64,000 nt of DNA from Actinobacillus capsulatus DSM 19761 (GCF_000374285.1 NZ_KB893931.1:1-64000); one strand, 5' to 3'; positions 39,219-50,158 are shown, counted from the first letter of the stretch. A program made the numbers and translations. Notes: generated by a model from the sequence alone, not told the origin.

Positions 39219-39920
39219 TTATAGCTAGACTATGTCTAGCTATAAAAAACATATGCTATGCGTGTGGAATCAAAGAGCTTAAGCGATGAGAGAATAAAAA
39301 ATCCTCCTATAATGAATGTGGCTGACAACCAAAATTCAACATATAGGAGGATAGGTCATGGTAAGTAAATCCAATGACGATTCAAGTCTATCACACACCA
39401 GATGGAACTGTAAGTATCCTATTGTTTTTATTCCCAAATATAGAAGAAAAGTGATTTATGGTAAATTGCGAGTGGATATAGAAGGATATTAAAGCAATTA
39501 TGTCACTATAAAAATGTGGAAATTATCAAAGCACATGCAATGAAGAACCATATTCATATGCTCGTAAAGATTCCCCCGAAATTGGCAATATCAAGTTTTA
39601 TGGGATATTTGAAAGGAAAATCTTCGCTGATAATATTCGAAAAGCATGCGAATCTGAAGTAGAAGTATGGAAACCGAAATTTTTGGGCAAAGGGATATTA
39701 TGTGAGTATGGTAGGCTTAATACAAAAGTAGTCGAGGAATATTCAAGAAAAGGAAGATATGATTTCAGATAGTCTATCGAAGAAAGAATATATAGACCCC
39801 TTTAAGGGGTAAGCCATGGTGTTATTGTGCAGTTGTCAGTCTTTCACATGCCCCTTGAGGGGCTTGTGAAGTCCTAGGCCCTTATAGGGTAGCCTAAAAA
39901 CCGCCCGTTTTACGGTCGGA
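39219..39920 (+). mobile_element. Degenerate IS200-type element (IS200/IS605 family)
   Basis: A transposase relic is flanked by subterminal hairpins rather than terminal inverted repeats, as in IS200. The left end is a 12-bp perfect palindrome (39219-39230 / 39234-39245, loop TAT). The right end has GCCCCTTGAGGGGC and AGGCCCTTATAGGGTAGCCT stems near 39850-39895. An internal hairpin, ATCCTCCTATA (39301-39311) with TATAGGAGGAT (39342-39352), buries the transposase ribosome-binding site, a known IS200 control device. Exact ends are uncertain. Confidence 0.75.
39358..39812 (+). pseudogene. tnpA: IS200-type TnpA transposase, inactivated
   Basis: Read across frames, the product is a near-complete Y1 HUH transposase of about 150 residues. 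It starts MVSKSNDDSSLSHTRWNCKY, has PKYRRKVIYG, the HUH motif NHIHMLV, FMGYLKGKSSLIIFEKHA and the tyrosine region NFWAKGYYV, and ends ISDSLSKKEYIDPF. A frameshift at about 39480, an in-frame TAG after HANLK, and a further double frameshift near 39725-39760 inactivate it. It is a fossil copy that could be mobilised only in trans. Confidence 0.85.
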
Positions 39921-40171
39921 TTGTTATTTGCTACTGCTTGAGTCAAATTGACAAAAAAGATAAGAAATTCAATCGCTTATACAAATTTAGGTATAAAAAA
40001 AGCCCCTCAACTAGGGGCTACTCGGAAAGCAAATTTATGAAATTGGTTGTTGAACACAACACTTTTTGTTAAGTACGTATAGAATACGTCAATTTATTAA
40101 ATTTTTCAAATTTTATTCCAATAAATTTGTGATATTTTTTCTAAAAATGTGATCTCTGTCATATTTTTAAA
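39813..40171. other. Gene-free stretch: IS right end, terminator and orphan CRP-like site
   Basis: No credible gene is seen. It holds the IS right-end hairpins, a minus-strand terminator (AGCCCC/GGGGCT near 40000-40020 with seven A on the left, ending nlpC-like transcription), and TGTGATCTCTGTCATA (40148-40163), which fits the CRP consensus at nine of ten key positions although no gene starts beside it. Confidence 0.6.
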
Positions 40172-40699
40172 TTATAAACGACGAGCTTGCCAGAAGGTTC
40201 TCGACCAATATGGTGAGTTCATATCTGAATAAATAACTCCTCCCTTGGTTGAAGCATGTAAGAACTGCCCGTTCTTTACATATACACCAACATGTTTACC
40301 GTTAGGACCTCGTCCTGTTTTGAAGAATACTAAATCGCCGGTTCTAAGCTCATCACGATCGATTCTCGTCCCTTCTTTGGCCTGCTCTGAAGTCGTTCTC
40401 GGTAAGTCAATTCCAAATAAATCACGGAATGTCACTTGCATAAAGCCAGAACAATCAATGCCCGCTTTACTATTCCCGCCTAAACGGTAACGCGTACCTT
40501 TCCACTCATGTTGCTGTTCGCTCAAGCTGCTAATCGCCATAATCGGATCTGATAAAGTACTGTGATGAGTACGGAAAATTCCTGCTCTTGCCTTAATTGG
40601 TCCTGATGTGTTGTCACTACTTGAACATGCTGTTAATAGCGCTGCACAAGCTAAGATAGCAAATGAAGAAAATCGTTTTTTATTGTTGAATTTAATCAT
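40172..40699 (-). CDS. NlpC/P60-family lipoprotein (Spr/MepS-like endopeptidase)
   Basis: A 175-residue lipoprotein with the lipobox LTAC (Cys25), predicted to sit in the outer membrane and cut peptide cross-links in peptidoglycan. The NlpC/P60 catalytic triad is visible: Cys83 in DCSGF, His in KHVGVYV and His in FLHAS. It is closest to E. coli MepS(Spr)/NlpC; I cannot distinguish the two by sequence alone. It lies 62 bases downstream of ihfA on the same strand, with its own start and terminator. Confidence 0.88.
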   Translation of the reverse strand: MIKFNNKKRFSSFAILACAALLTACSSSDNTSGPIKARAGIFRTHHSTLSDPIMAISSLSEQQHEWKGTRYRLGGNSKAGIDCSGFMQVTFRDLFGIDLPRTTSEQAKEGTRIDRDELRTGDLVFFKTGRGPNGKHVGVYVKNGQFLHASTKGGVIYSDMNSPYWSRTFWQARRL

Positions 40700-40761
40700 A
40701 TGTCACTGCCTATAAAAAAACATCCTACAGGCCTTATTTCGCCTGTAGAATGCTATGCTGT

Positions 40762-41058
40762 TTATGCCTTCACTTTTACATTTTCGACTCTATCTCTAAG
40801 CTTCTGACCGGGCTTGAATACCACTACTCTGCGAGCTGTCACAGCAACAGTCTCCCCGGTTTTAGGGTTTCGCCCCGGACGAGCGTTCTTCTCACGTAGT
40901 GAGAAATTACCGAAACCGGATAGTTTAACCTCTTCGCCTTTCTCTAGAGAACTACGAATTTCTTCGAAAAATTGCTCTACAAAGAGCTTAGCGATACGTT
41001 TATCAAAGCCACATTTTTCAACGAGGCTTTCTGCGAGTTCAATTTTAGTGAGTGCCAT
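40762..41058 (-). CDS. ihfA: Integration host factor subunit alpha
   Basis: IhfA (98 residues) pairs with IhfB to bend DNA at specific sites in recombination and transcription. It is a HU/IHF-fold protein with the alpha-type sequence [34 protein letters not shown] and the conserved Pro-bearing beta arm. It follows pheT by 17 bases, as in E. coli pheST-ihfA, so it should be co-transcribed. Confidence 0.96.
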   Translation of the reverse strand: MALTKIELAESLVEKCGFDKRIAKLFVEQFFEEIRSSLEKGEEVKLSGFGNFSLREKNARPGRNPKTGETVAVTARRVVVFKPGQKLRDRVENVKVKA

Positions 41059-41075
41059 AAAAATAATCCTTAAAT

Positions 41076-43463
41076 CTAATCTCTTAGATATGCTTGGAAA
41101 CGTTGTGCTAATTCAGCTAAGACCGCTTGAGTTACAGCTGAAATCTCTTCTTCTTCAAGCGTTTTTTCAGTATCTTGAACCGTTAAGCTGATTGCTAAAC
41201 TTTTTTTACCAGCTTCTAAATTTGCGCCACGGTAAACATCAAATAAGTTTACCGCAACTAATTTTGAGCCGCCTGCATTGCGGCATGCTGCTAATACATC
41301 ACCAGCCGGTACATTCTCATCTACCACAACTGCAATATCACGGTTATTCGCAGGGAATTTAGAAATCTCTTTTGCCGTTGGAACGGGGCGATTTGCAATT
41401 GCATCGCTTAGAATCTCAAATACAACAGGTTTACCTTTGATACCCAGTTTTTGTACGATACATGGGTGAATCGAACCAATAAAACCGATTTCTTTGCCAT
41501 CTAACATAATTGCCGCAGATTGCCCCGGATGTAATGCTGGGAACTGTTTTGCCACAAATTGCAAATCATGACGTGCTGAGGTTAACGATAATACACGTTC
41601 CATATCACCTTTTAAGTCGAAGAAGTCTGCTGCTTCACCTTTATTTTCCCAATGTACCGGGCGTTTATCACCGACAATTGCCGCACCGAATACGAATTCT
41701 TGACGAACACCTGATTCTGCTGTTGCATCTGGAATAAAGCGTAAACCGCCTTCAAAAATACGAACACGTGTTTGCTGACGACTTTGGTTGTAAACGATTG
41801 TATCTAATAAACCGGTTAATAGCGATAAACGCATTACTGACATTTCGCTTGAAATCGGGTTAGGTAGAATTAACGCTTCTTGATTCGGATGCAATAATGA
41901 TTGTTTTTTCGGATCAACGAAGCTATATGTCACCACTTCTTGATAATCACTATCCACTAATGCAGTACGAATACGGCTTACTTCTAATAATTTCTCCGGT
42001 GTGCCTTTCATAGTTAAATGTGCAAGCGGAGAGTTATTCGGAATACTGTTATAACCGTAAATACGTGCAACTTCTTCAATAAGATCTTCTTCGATCTCAA
42101 TATCGAAACGCCAACTTGGTACTACCGCTGCCCAGCTATCATTTGTAAAGGTTACGTTTAAGCCTAAACGGGTTAAAATATCCGTTACAATTTCATCTTC
42201 AATGTGATGACCGATTACCGCATCTAATTTGCTACGACGTAAGGTAACCGTATTGCGTACCGGTAAATATTGTGCGCTTACCGCTTCAACGATTTCGCCC
42301 GCTTCCCCGCCACAAATTTCAAGTAATAATGCGGTTGCTCGTTCCATTGCATCACGTGCTAATTGCGGATCAACACCACGTTCGAAACGGTGTGATGCAT
42401 CGGTGTGTAAGCCATATTGGCGTGCACGACCGGTAATCGCTAACGGTGCAAAGAATGCAGATTCCAATACTACGTCAGTCGTATTTTCATTTACACCACT
42501 TGCTTCACCACCAAAAATACCCGCCATTGCTAATGCACCTTTGCTATCGGCAATTACTAAAGTATTTGGCTGTAATTTTGCTGTTGTACCGTCTAATAAA
42601 ACTAATTCTTCACCCTCTTTTGCCATACGTACTTGGATAGCACCATCAATTTTAGACGCATCAAAAGCGTGCATCGGTTGACCAAGTTCTAACAGGCTTA
42701 AGTTAGTAATATCGACAATCGAGTCGATTGAACGAATACCACAACGGCGTAATTTCTCTTGTAGCCATAATGGTGAAGCTGCTTTTACGTTTACATTTTT
42801 CACAACACGAGCAAGGTAACGCGGGCAAGCTTCCGGTGCTTGTAATTCTACAGCAACTTTGTCTGCAATCGTTGCAGGTACGGCTGAAATCACTGGTGCT
42901 TTTACTCCCGCTCGGTTAATTACGCCTACTTCACGCGCGATACCGGCAATGCTTAAGCAGTCCGCCCGGTTTGGGGTTAAGCTGATTTCAATTGCCACAT
43001 CATTTAAATCTAAATATTCACGGAAATCTTTACCGATTGGCGCATCCGCCGGTAATTCGATGATACCGCTATGATCTTCTTTGATACCTAATTCAGAATA
43101 TGAGCAAAGCATACCTTCAGACGGCTGACCACGTAATTTGGTTTTCTTGATTTTAAAATTACCCGGTAATACCGCACCTTCCATTGCACAAGCCACTTTT
43201 AAGCCCTGACGGCAGTTTGGTGCGCCACATACGATATCTAATAAACGATCACCGCCGACATTCACTTTAGTGACACGTAATTTATCCGCATCTGGGTGTT
43301 GAGCACATTCAACCACTTCACCTACAACCACACCGCTAAATGCACCGGCAACCGGCTCAACATCATCGACTTCTAAACCTAACATGGTAATTTGGTCGCA
43401 TAATTGCTCTGTTGATACAGCAGGATTTACCCACTCACGCAACCAAGATTCATTAAATTTCAT
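41076..43463 (-). CDS. pheT: Phenylalanyl-tRNA synthetase beta subunit
   Basis: PheT (795 residues) with PheS charges tRNA-Phe; it carries the editing site that clears misacylated Tyr. An N-terminal tRNA-binding (EMAP/OB) domain at about 40-150, B3/B4 editing domain, B5 domain, catalytic-like core and C-terminal anticodon-binding FDX-ACB domain are all recognisable. The length equals E. coli PheT. It is downstream of pheS, separated by a 145-base gap filled with repeats. Confidence 0.96.
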   Translation of the reverse strand: MKFNESWLREWVNPAVSTEQLCDQITMLGLEVDDVEPVAGAFSGVVVGEVVECAQHPDADKLRVTKVNVGGDRLLDIVCGAPNCRQGLKVACAMEGAVLPGNFKIKKTKLRGQPSEGMLCSYSELGIKEDHSGIIELPADAPIGKDFREYLDLNDVAIEISLTPNRADCLSIAGIAREVGVINRAGVKAPVISAVPATIADKVAVELQAPEACPRYLARVVKNVNVKAASPLWLQEKLRRCGIRSIDSIVDITNLSLLELGQPMHAFDASKIDGAIQVRMAKEGEELVLLDGTTAKLQPNTLVIADSKGALAMAGIFGGEASGVNENTTDVVLESAFFAPLAITGRARQYGLHTDASHRFERGVDPQLARDAMERATALLLEICGGEAGEIVEAVSAQYLPVRNTVTLRRSKLDAVIGHHIEDEIVTDILTRLGLNVTFTNDSWAAVVPSWRFDIEIEEDLIEEVARIYGYNSIPNNSPLAHLTMKGTPEKLLEVSRIRTALVDSDYQEVVTYSFVDPKKQSLLHPNQEALILPNPISSEMSVMRLSLLTGLLDTIVYNQSRQQTRVRIFEGGLRFIPDATAESGVRQEFVFGAAIVGDKRPVHWENKGEAADFFDLKGDMERVLSLTSARHDLQFVAKQFPALHPGQSAAIMLDGKEIGFIGSIHPCIVQKLGIKGKPVVFEILSDAIANRPVPTAKEISKFPANNRDIAVVVDENVPAGDVLAACRNAGGSKLVAVNLFDVYRGANLEAGKKSLAISLTVQDTEKTLEEEEISAVTQAVLAELAQRFQAYLRD

Positions 43464-43511
43464 TTATTTCTGTCCTATTTGTAAAATTTTTGGGAAATTT
43501 CACCGCTTGTT

Positions 43512-43607
43512 AAAGCTCCCCTACCCCCTCTTTACAAAAGAGGGGAACTTTCTTTCTCACCTATCATTCAGTTCCTCTATTGAATAAAGAGGAGCTAAGG
43601 AAGATTT
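43512..43607. repeat. Inverted pair of CCCCTC-stem repeats between pheT and pheS
   Basis: Hairpin A is CCCCTCTTT (43525-43533) with AAAGAGGGG (43537-43545). Hairpin B is TCCTCT (43573-43578) with AGAGGA (43588-43593). Read in reverse complement, the segment around B matches that around A over about 40 bases with substitutions, so they are two diverged copies in opposite orientation. B abuts the pheS stop codon. Confidence 0.65.
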
Positions 43608-43608
43608 T

Positions 43609-44598
<990 letters not shown>

Positions 44599-44873
44599 CT
44601 ATCCTCTAAATATATTGATGAAAAATTATTGTGATGATAATACTTTGTCTGAAGAAAGTAAATGTAAAGTTAGGCTAAAGTGTTGATTTTTAAGGTTTCG
44701 CAAAAACAATTAATTTGAATGATTTATCTATACAAGCGGTTTATTTTTGGAGTTTTTTTTGCAAAAATTAGAAATAAAACAAAGTTTGGTGATTTGCTTT
44801 TATGAAGCATTAGCTTAATAGTTGAGAAAAGCGTATTATCACAGCGTTTACTACAACTATAAATGAGGAAATT

Positions 44874-45536
44874 ATGTCACATATTGCCAAACAAGACGTT
44901 CTAGACGTATTTAGCTTCCGTGCTGCTTGTCGTAGCTACGATCCGGCTAAAAAAATCAGCCGTGAAGATATGGAATATATTTTAGAACTCGGTAGATTAT
45001 CACCAAGTTCTGTGGGTTCCGAACCTTGGAAATTCATTGTGCTGCAAAATGCGGCTATCCGTGAAAAAATTGCGCCTGTTTCTTGGGGAATCAAACACCC
45101 AATGAACGAAATGAGCCATTTAATCGTGATCTTAGCTAAGAAAAATGCGCGCTATGATTCGGATTTCTTCCGTCAAGGCTTATCTAAACGAGGCTTAACA
45201 CCGGAACAAATGGAAGCCACTATTGCCCGTTATAAATCATTCCAAACCGATGATATTAAGGTATTAGAAAGTGAACGCACCTTATTCGATTGGTGTTCAA
45301 AACAAACATATATTGCTCTTGGCAATATGATGACCGGTGCGGCGATGATTGGGATTGATTCTTGCCCGATTGAAGGCTTTAACTATGATGTGGTAAACGA
45401 AATCTTAGCGAAAGAAGGTTTATTTGATGCTAATGAATACGGTGTTTCTTGTATGGTGACCTTCGGTTATCGTGCGAAACCGATTACCAAAAAATACCGT
45501 AAACCGGCTGAAGATGTGATTAGTTGGGTGGAATAA
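44874..45536 (+). CDS. NAD(P)H-dependent nitroreductase family protein
   Basis: A 220-residue FMN enzyme of the nitroreductase superfamily. The N-terminal FRAACRSYDPAKKISREDM and RLSPSSVGSEPWKFIV segments form the flavin-binding core and resemble E. coli NfsB, which reduces nitroaromatics and quinones. GAGG precedes the ATG. Natural substrates are not evident. It is monocistronic, ended by a strong terminator (45560-45580), and next to the tcyP pseudogene. Confidence 0.85.
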   Translation: MSHIAKQDVLDVFSFRAACRSYDPAKKISREDMEYILELGRLSPSSVGSEPWKFIVLQNAAIREKIAPVSWGIKHPMNEMSHLIVILAKKNARYDSDFFRQGLSKRGLTPEQMEATIARYKSFQTDDIKVLESERTLFDWCSKQTYIALGNMMTGAAMIGIDSCPIEGFNYDVVNEILAKEGLFDANEYGVSCMVTFGYRAKPITKKYRKPAEDVISWVE

Positions 45537-45559
45537 ATTCTACTATTCATATCAATAAC

Positions 45560-45580
45560 AAAGGGGCTTACGCCCCTTTT
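45560..45580 (+). terminator. Terminator after the nitroreductase gene
   Basis: AAAGGGGC (45560-45567), loop TTAC, GCCCCTTT (45572-45579) and T. Confidence 0.85.
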
Positions 45581-45592
45581 CTATTTTTGATG

Positions 45593-45639
45593 ACAAGCGG
45601 TCAAATTTCGTAAAATTTTTGCCCAAAATCACCGCTTGT
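45593..45639. terminator. Paired uptake-sequence terminator beside the tcyP pseudogene
   Basis: ACAAGCGGT (45593-45601) pairs with ACCGCTTGT (45631-45639); the right arm overlaps the end of the tcyP relic. Confidence 0.7.
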
Positions 45640-46946
45640 TATGCTCGATTAAGCCACTTGTTACTTAATGTTCCTGCCACCATTGAACCATTTACATTTA
45701 ATGCGGTACGTCCCATATCAATTAGCGGTTCAACCGAAATCAATAGGCCAACTAATTCAATTGGTAAATTTAAAGCGGAAAGCACTACAATCGCTGCAAA
45801 AATTGCTCCGCCGCCTACACCGGCAATGCCGAATGAAGAAATCGCTACTACCAGAATTAACGTGACAACGTAGCTGAAGCTAAACGGATCTATGCCTACA
45901 GTTGGTGCGATCATCACTGCTAACATTGCCGGATAAATCCCTGCACAGCCATTTTACCCAATGGTTGCACCAAAAGTCGCCGAGAAATTAGCGATAACAT
46001 TATTATTACCCAATTTATCGGTTTGCATCTCAATATTTAACGGTAAAGTTGCAGCACTTGAGCGAGAGGTAAAAGCAAAGCTAAGGGTCGGTAGCACTTT
46101 CTTGTAGTAATCCATCGGATTCACTTTTGCCACGAAAAGTAGAATGCCATGTACTAAAAACTGATTGCTAAGTAAGCTGCCCCAATAAAGCTACCTAAAT
46201 TCACAATATCTTCCCATTTTGACGTAGCTGCCATTTTTAACATGAGTGCGAATACGCCGTAGGGGGTTAAGCGAATCAAGAAACGGACCAAACGCATAAT
46301 CAATTTATTTAACGTATCCACCCCGGTTGCAATACGTTCACTTAATGCGGCATCTTCTTTGGCAAGGCTTAATGCCGCTACACCTAAAAATACAGAAAAA
46401 TTACCGTGCTAATAATTGAAGTCGGGTTTGCACCGGTTAATTCTAAGAATGGATTTTTTGGAATAAAAGAGACTAACATTGCTGGTAAAGATAAATTTGA
46501 TACTTGCTCTGCACGCCCTGCCACTTTGCTTTGCGCGGCTAATTCTCTCTCCGGCTACTAATCCTTCCGCTGATAAATCAAATAAATACACCATTGCAAT
46601 ACCGATTGCAGCAGCAATTGCGGTGCTAATCAATAAAACCGATAGTACACTAAAGCTGATTTTACCCAATGATCCCACTTGTTTTAGACGGGTAATCGCA
46701 GACAAAATCGAAATAAACACTAACGGTATCACGATCATTTGCAATAAACGCACATAACCGTTGCCAACTAAATTAACCCACTCTAACATTGCGTCAATTT
46801 CTGACTTTTGGTAAAAATTTTGCAAAATTGCACCGCTTACCACCCCAAGTAATAAGCCGACAAAAACAGTTTGTCCTAATTTTTGCGTATTTCTTATACA
46901 GTAGGAATAGTAACGCTGTAAACACAGCTAAATTAAGGATAATCAT
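45639..46946 (-). pseudogene. tcyP: TcyP/YdjN-type L-cystine:proton symporter, decayed
   Basis: Joined across frames, it encodes a nearly full sodium:dicarboxylate symporter-family protein like E. coli TcyP (about 440 residues). Landmarks are [55 protein letters not shown] and [14 protein letters not shown]. Lesions seen on the minus strand are a lost base near 46893, a shift at a GA repeat near 46545-46551, single-base losses in T-runs near 46397 and 46157, and CAA changed to TAA at 45954-45956. The original ATG (46946) with GGAG remains. Loss should abolish this cystine uptake route. Confidence 0.9.
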
Positions 46947-46973
46947 CTGAATCTCCAACGCAATAAAAAATAA

Positions 46974-46995
46974 AGGCGAGAATATAACTCTCGCC
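46974..46995 (-). terminator. Terminator of the Zn-ribbon gene
   Basis: GGCGAGA and TCTCGCC frame a 7-base loop; the minus-strand side continues TTTATTTTTT. Confidence 0.75.
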
Positions 46996-47045
46996 CTATA
47001 TCTTCAATATAACTTTATCATTTTATAGCACTACTAAAAGTTATA

Positions 47046-47816
47046 TTATTGTACTTCCCAGCTTAAATTAGAGATTAAACGACATTTATCACACTTAAAG
47101 TGGAACACTTGATGCAACGGTTGTGCTAATTTCCATTCTCCTTGGCATTTAGGGCATTTGCGCTGATGTTCTACAGTTAAATCATTACCTAAACGATATA
47201 AATAATAGAAAGTCGGCACACAGCTTAGCGCTTCAAGTTGATGACATAGCGCCATTCCCGTTCGTGATAATTCACTATCTACTTCGCTGATTTGCTCTAA
47301 AGCCTGCTGTTCTAGTACACCACCATTCATTTGTAGCTGATCACAGGCTTGCCAATTTTCTTGCCATTTAATCAACTGTTTGCCAAGCTGTTGCTGTTGC
47401 TCAGTTGCCTTATAGAGTGGAATCGCACGAAAATCCTCACCGCCATAAACCGGCGAGCAACTATCTAAATGGGTGGTATAAAGAATTTGGAATACCTGTT
47501 GTTCAAATTCGCTGGTTTGTTCCGCTTGATAATCTCTGCCGACAATCTCAAACGAATCGAATTTTACGCCATTTTCCTCTGCCTGTAATAATGCTTCATT
47601 GACTTCTGCACTATTCCATTCCGGCATCAGACTGATTTGCTCCGGAGTTGAAACTCGTACTTGAAAATGTGCTTGCGGATTTTGATGGTAAGTCACCGCA
47701 AATTCTCTGCCGATAATCTGTCCGTTAAAACGCCATTGATTGATAATTTGGTTAATTAGCGTGACAGGATCGCTTTTAAAACCTTGATAACTAAAGTTAG
47801 CGATAACTTGGTACAT
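47046..47816 (-). CDS. Zn-ribbon-containing protein (DUF2310 family)
   Basis: A 256-residue cytoplasmic protein of the DUF2310 family common in Pasteurellaceae, function unknown. Its N-terminal two-thirds are alpha/beta in character, and the C-terminus has a four-cysteine zinc ribbon, KCPKCQGEWKL and FKCDKCRLIS. Its start overlaps the end of the fieF-like gene by 20 bases, which indicates translational coupling and perhaps a metal-related role; this is inference from position. Confidence 0.8.
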   Translation of the reverse strand: MYQVIANFSYQGFKSDPVTLINQIINQWRFNGQIIGREFAVTYHQNPQAHFQVRVSTPEQISLMPEWNSAEVNEALLQAEENGVKFDSFEIVGRDYQAEQTSEFEQQVFQILYTTHLDSCSPVYGGEDFRAIPLYKATEQQQQLGKQLIKWQENWQACDQLQMNGGVLEQQALEQISEVDSELSRTGMALCHQLEALSCVPTFYYLYRLGNDLTVEHQRKCPKCQGEWKLAQPLHQVFHFKCDKCRLISNLSWEVQ

Positions 47817-48720
47817 AATCTTTTACTTGTCCTAATTTAAGTTCTTGCTGAACAATTGAGGTCGGCTCTTGATGAATGATAATTTCCGAACGAGGGAAAA
47901 TCGCTAGAATTTTTTGCTCCAGTGAATCGGTAATATCATGTGCTTCCCGTAAAGTCAGATTATCTTCCAGCTCTAAATGAAGTTGAATAAAACGCACAGC
48001 TCCTACTTGGCGAGTAAGCAAATCGTGCATACCGATAATTCGCTCATGATGTGCGGCAAGTTCTAAAATTTGATCGATTTCGTCCTGTGGTAATGCTTGA
48101 TCTAGTAGTACTTGTACCGCTTCCCAAAACATTTTAAAAGCATTAATACCGATATACAGAGCAATCCCAATTGCAAAAATCGCATCAGCATAAACAAAGC
48201 CATACAGACTTAGCAACATAGCGACTAAAATCGCAGCATTCATTAATAAATCTGTTTGATAATGTAGAGAATCCGCTGCAATTATCGGACTTTTAGTTAA
48301 AACCACAACGTGTTTTTGATACCACACTAAAGCGCCGGTCACGATAATAGAAATCAGGCTGACGACTATCCCTATTTCCGAGCCTTCCATAAAATGTGGG
48401 TGTATCAATTTATGAACGCCTTGTAGCACTAAGAAAACCGCTGAACCGCCGATAAACGCACTTTGAGCAATAGCTGCAAGCGATTCCGCTTTTCCATGCC
48501 CGAAAGCATGGTTTTCATCCGCCGGCAAAAGTGCAAAGCGCAATACTAAAATATTAGTAATCGAGGCTAATAAATCCACAACCGAATCGGTTACTGCCGC
48601 TAAAACCGAAATTGAGTCGGTTTTCCACCATGCAAACGCCTTAATGACAATTAGCAAACAAGCCACCAAAATCGCAAGATTTGCCGCTCTTTTCACTAAT
48701 TTAATATATTGCTGCTCCAT
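47797..48720 (-). CDS. fieF: Cation diffusion facilitator, FieF/YiiP type
   Basis: A 307-residue inner-membrane transporter with about six helices and a C-terminal cytoplasmic domain, exporting divalent metals (Zn, Fe, Cd) against protons. The helix 2 motif SVLAAVTDSVVDLLASI and the helix 5 motif ADSLHYQTDLLMN carry the Asp/His metal ligands expected of the YiiP active site. PADENHAFGHGKAE matches the family signature. Length is close to FieF (300). It lies between a lipoprotein gene and the Zn-ribbon gene on one strand. Confidence 0.9.
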   Translation of the reverse strand: MEQQYIKLVKRAANLAILVACLLIVIKAFAWWKTDSISVLAAVTDSVVDLLASITNILVLRFALLPADENHAFGHGKAESLAAIAQSAFIGGSAVFLVLQGVHKLIHPHFMEGSEIGIVVSLISIIVTGALVWYQKHVVVLTKSPIIAADSLHYQTDLLMNAAILVAMLLSLYGFVYADAIFAIGIALYIGINAFKMFWEAVQVLLDQALPQDEIDQILELAAHHERIIGMHDLLTRQVGAVRFIQLHLELEDNLTLREAHDITDSLEQKILAIFPRSEIIIHQEPTSIVQQELKLGQVKDYVPSYR

Positions 48721-48748
48721 ACTTCTCCCAAGTATGTATTATTTGTCC

Positions 48749-49294
48749 TTACTTACAAGTAATTAGCCATGGCATTGCCGCAAGCTGCTGTGCCAATTGG
48801 ACTAATGAGCCTTGATAAACAATCGAATTTTGCCATTTTTTTGCAACCACAGTGCGTTTGTCCGAATACTGAATTTGCCCATAGCCACACTGCAAATCTT
48901 TACCTCGAGAGACTTCAAGTAATACGTCATTAAAACGTTCTGTCGGCGGATAAATCACTTCACTGCGCAATTCTTGCTGTTCGATACTTACTTTAGATTG
49001 CGTATTATTTTGTTGCGCAAATGCAGCTTGACGAAGTGCTACCCGCTGTTGCAAAGTTTTTCCTTGAGAATTTTGATCTAAGAAAAATAAAATCCCATTA
49101 TTCCAATGTTCGGGATCTTGTTTTCCATTAGCCGGTAAATAGAGCAACTGTCGCATTTCATCAATACGATTATCCGTTACCTTCACATAAGACTTACCTT
49201 GGAAATCCACTTTTTCAGGTAAATCAAATTGCTTTTGGGTTAGGCTACAAGCGGTCAAAAATACCGAAAATCCTACAAGAAAAAGCCAACGCAT
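48749..49294 (-). CDS. Hypothetical lipoprotein
   Basis: A 181-residue protein with a lipoprotein signal, LTAC (Cys16), that I do not assign to a characterised family. The mature part has scattered aromatic and charged residues and a late Cys pair (LQCGYG near 137 and the C-terminal TCK). The start ATG overlaps the yaaA stop as TAATG, so the two are translationally coupled. The uptake sequence at 49247-49256 encodes the TAC of the lipobox, so the DNA uptake signal and export signal share bases. Confidence 0.75.
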   Translation of the reverse strand: MRWLFLVGFSVFLTACSLTQKQFDLPEKVDFQGKSYVKVTDNRIDEMRQLLYLPANGKQDPEHWNNGILFFLDQNSQGKTLQQRVALRQAAFAQQNNTQSKVSIEQQELRSEVIYPPTERFNDVLLEVSRGKDLQCGYGQIQYSDKRTVVAKKWQNSIVYQGSLVQLAQQLAAMPWLITCK

Positions 49295-50076
49295 TATGCT
49301 TGCTCCTCACGTTTAAAGATGAGTTCCGTTGTACTGGAAGACTCCTCATCAAACCAATAGCCACCATAATTAAAGGCTTTTAATTGTTCCACGCTAGTCG
49401 GTTGCGTTTCTAAAATAAAGCGTACCATCATACCACGCGCTTTTTTCGCATAAAAACTGATTTGCTTAAACTTGCCGTTCTTTTCATCTAAGAATACCGG
49501 TTTAATAATGGTTGCTTGCAATTGTTTTGCTTTTACCGCACCGTAATATTCATCCGAAGCAAGGTTCACTAAGATACTATCGCCTTGTTCATCAATCGCA
49601 GCCTGTAAATGTTGGGTAATAATCTCACTCCAAAACGCATAAAGATCTTTGCCTTTCGGATTAGCGAGCTTCGTTCCCATTTCTAAGCGGTATGGCTGCA
49701 TTAAATCAAGCGGTTTGAGTAAGCCATATAAGCCGGATAGCATACGTAAATGCATCTGTGCATATTCTACTTGCGCTTGAGTAAGGGTTTCCGCATTCAG
49801 TCCGGTATAAACATCACCTTTAAATGCAAATAAAGCCGCTTTGGCATTTTGTTCGTGGTGTTCTAATTGCCATTCAGCAAAACGAGCTACATTCAGACTT
49901 GCAAGTTTATCGCTAATCAACATTAAAGAACCTAATTCTGCTGGTGAGAACTGTTTACAGATATCAATCAGTTGTTGGCTATAAGCGGTTAATATCGGTT
50001 GAGAATTTGCAAATGAAAAATTAGGTGCGGGCGTTTCAAAATCTAATGTTTTGGCAGGAGAAATAATGACTAACAT
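49294..50076 (-). CDS. yaaA: Peroxide stress resistance protein YaaA
   Basis: YaaA (260 residues, DUF328/UPF0246) lowers intracellular free iron and limits hydroxyl-radical damage during hydrogen peroxide stress in E. coli. The family start [14 protein letters not shown], the YTGLNAETL segment, [24 protein letters not shown] and the C-terminal [13 protein letters not shown] are all present. It overlaps the downstream lipoprotein gene by one base. The metal exporter two genes on may be part of the same unit. Confidence 0.92.
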   Translation of the reverse strand: MLVIISPAKTLDFETPAPNFSFANSQPILTAYSQQLIDICKQFSPAELGSLMLISDKLASLNVARFAEWQLEHHEQNAKAALFAFKGDVYTGLNAETLTQAQVEYAQMHLRMLSGLYGLLKPLDLMQPYRLEMGTKLANPKGKDLYAFWSEIITQHLQAAIDEQGDSILVNLASDEYYGAVKAKQLQATIIKPVFLDEKNGKFKQISFYAKKARGMMVRFILETQPTSVEQLKAFNYGGYWFDEESSSTTELIFKREEQA

Positions 50077-50136
50077 AAAAAAACCTTGGTTAAAAATTTG
50101 ACTTATTTTAGCATTTGTCAGGCGATAAAAACAGAA

Positions 50137-50158
50137 AAGGCAGGAATAATCCTGCCTT
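50137..50158 (-). terminator. rpsI terminator
   Basis: AAGGCAGGA, loop ATAA, TCCTGCCTT, followed on the minus strand by TTCTGTTTTT. Confidence 0.8.

Noticed and set aside
41278-43074. Several plus-strand frames opposite pheT, up to 150 codons
   Set aside because: All mirror pheT codons and lack recognisable domains.
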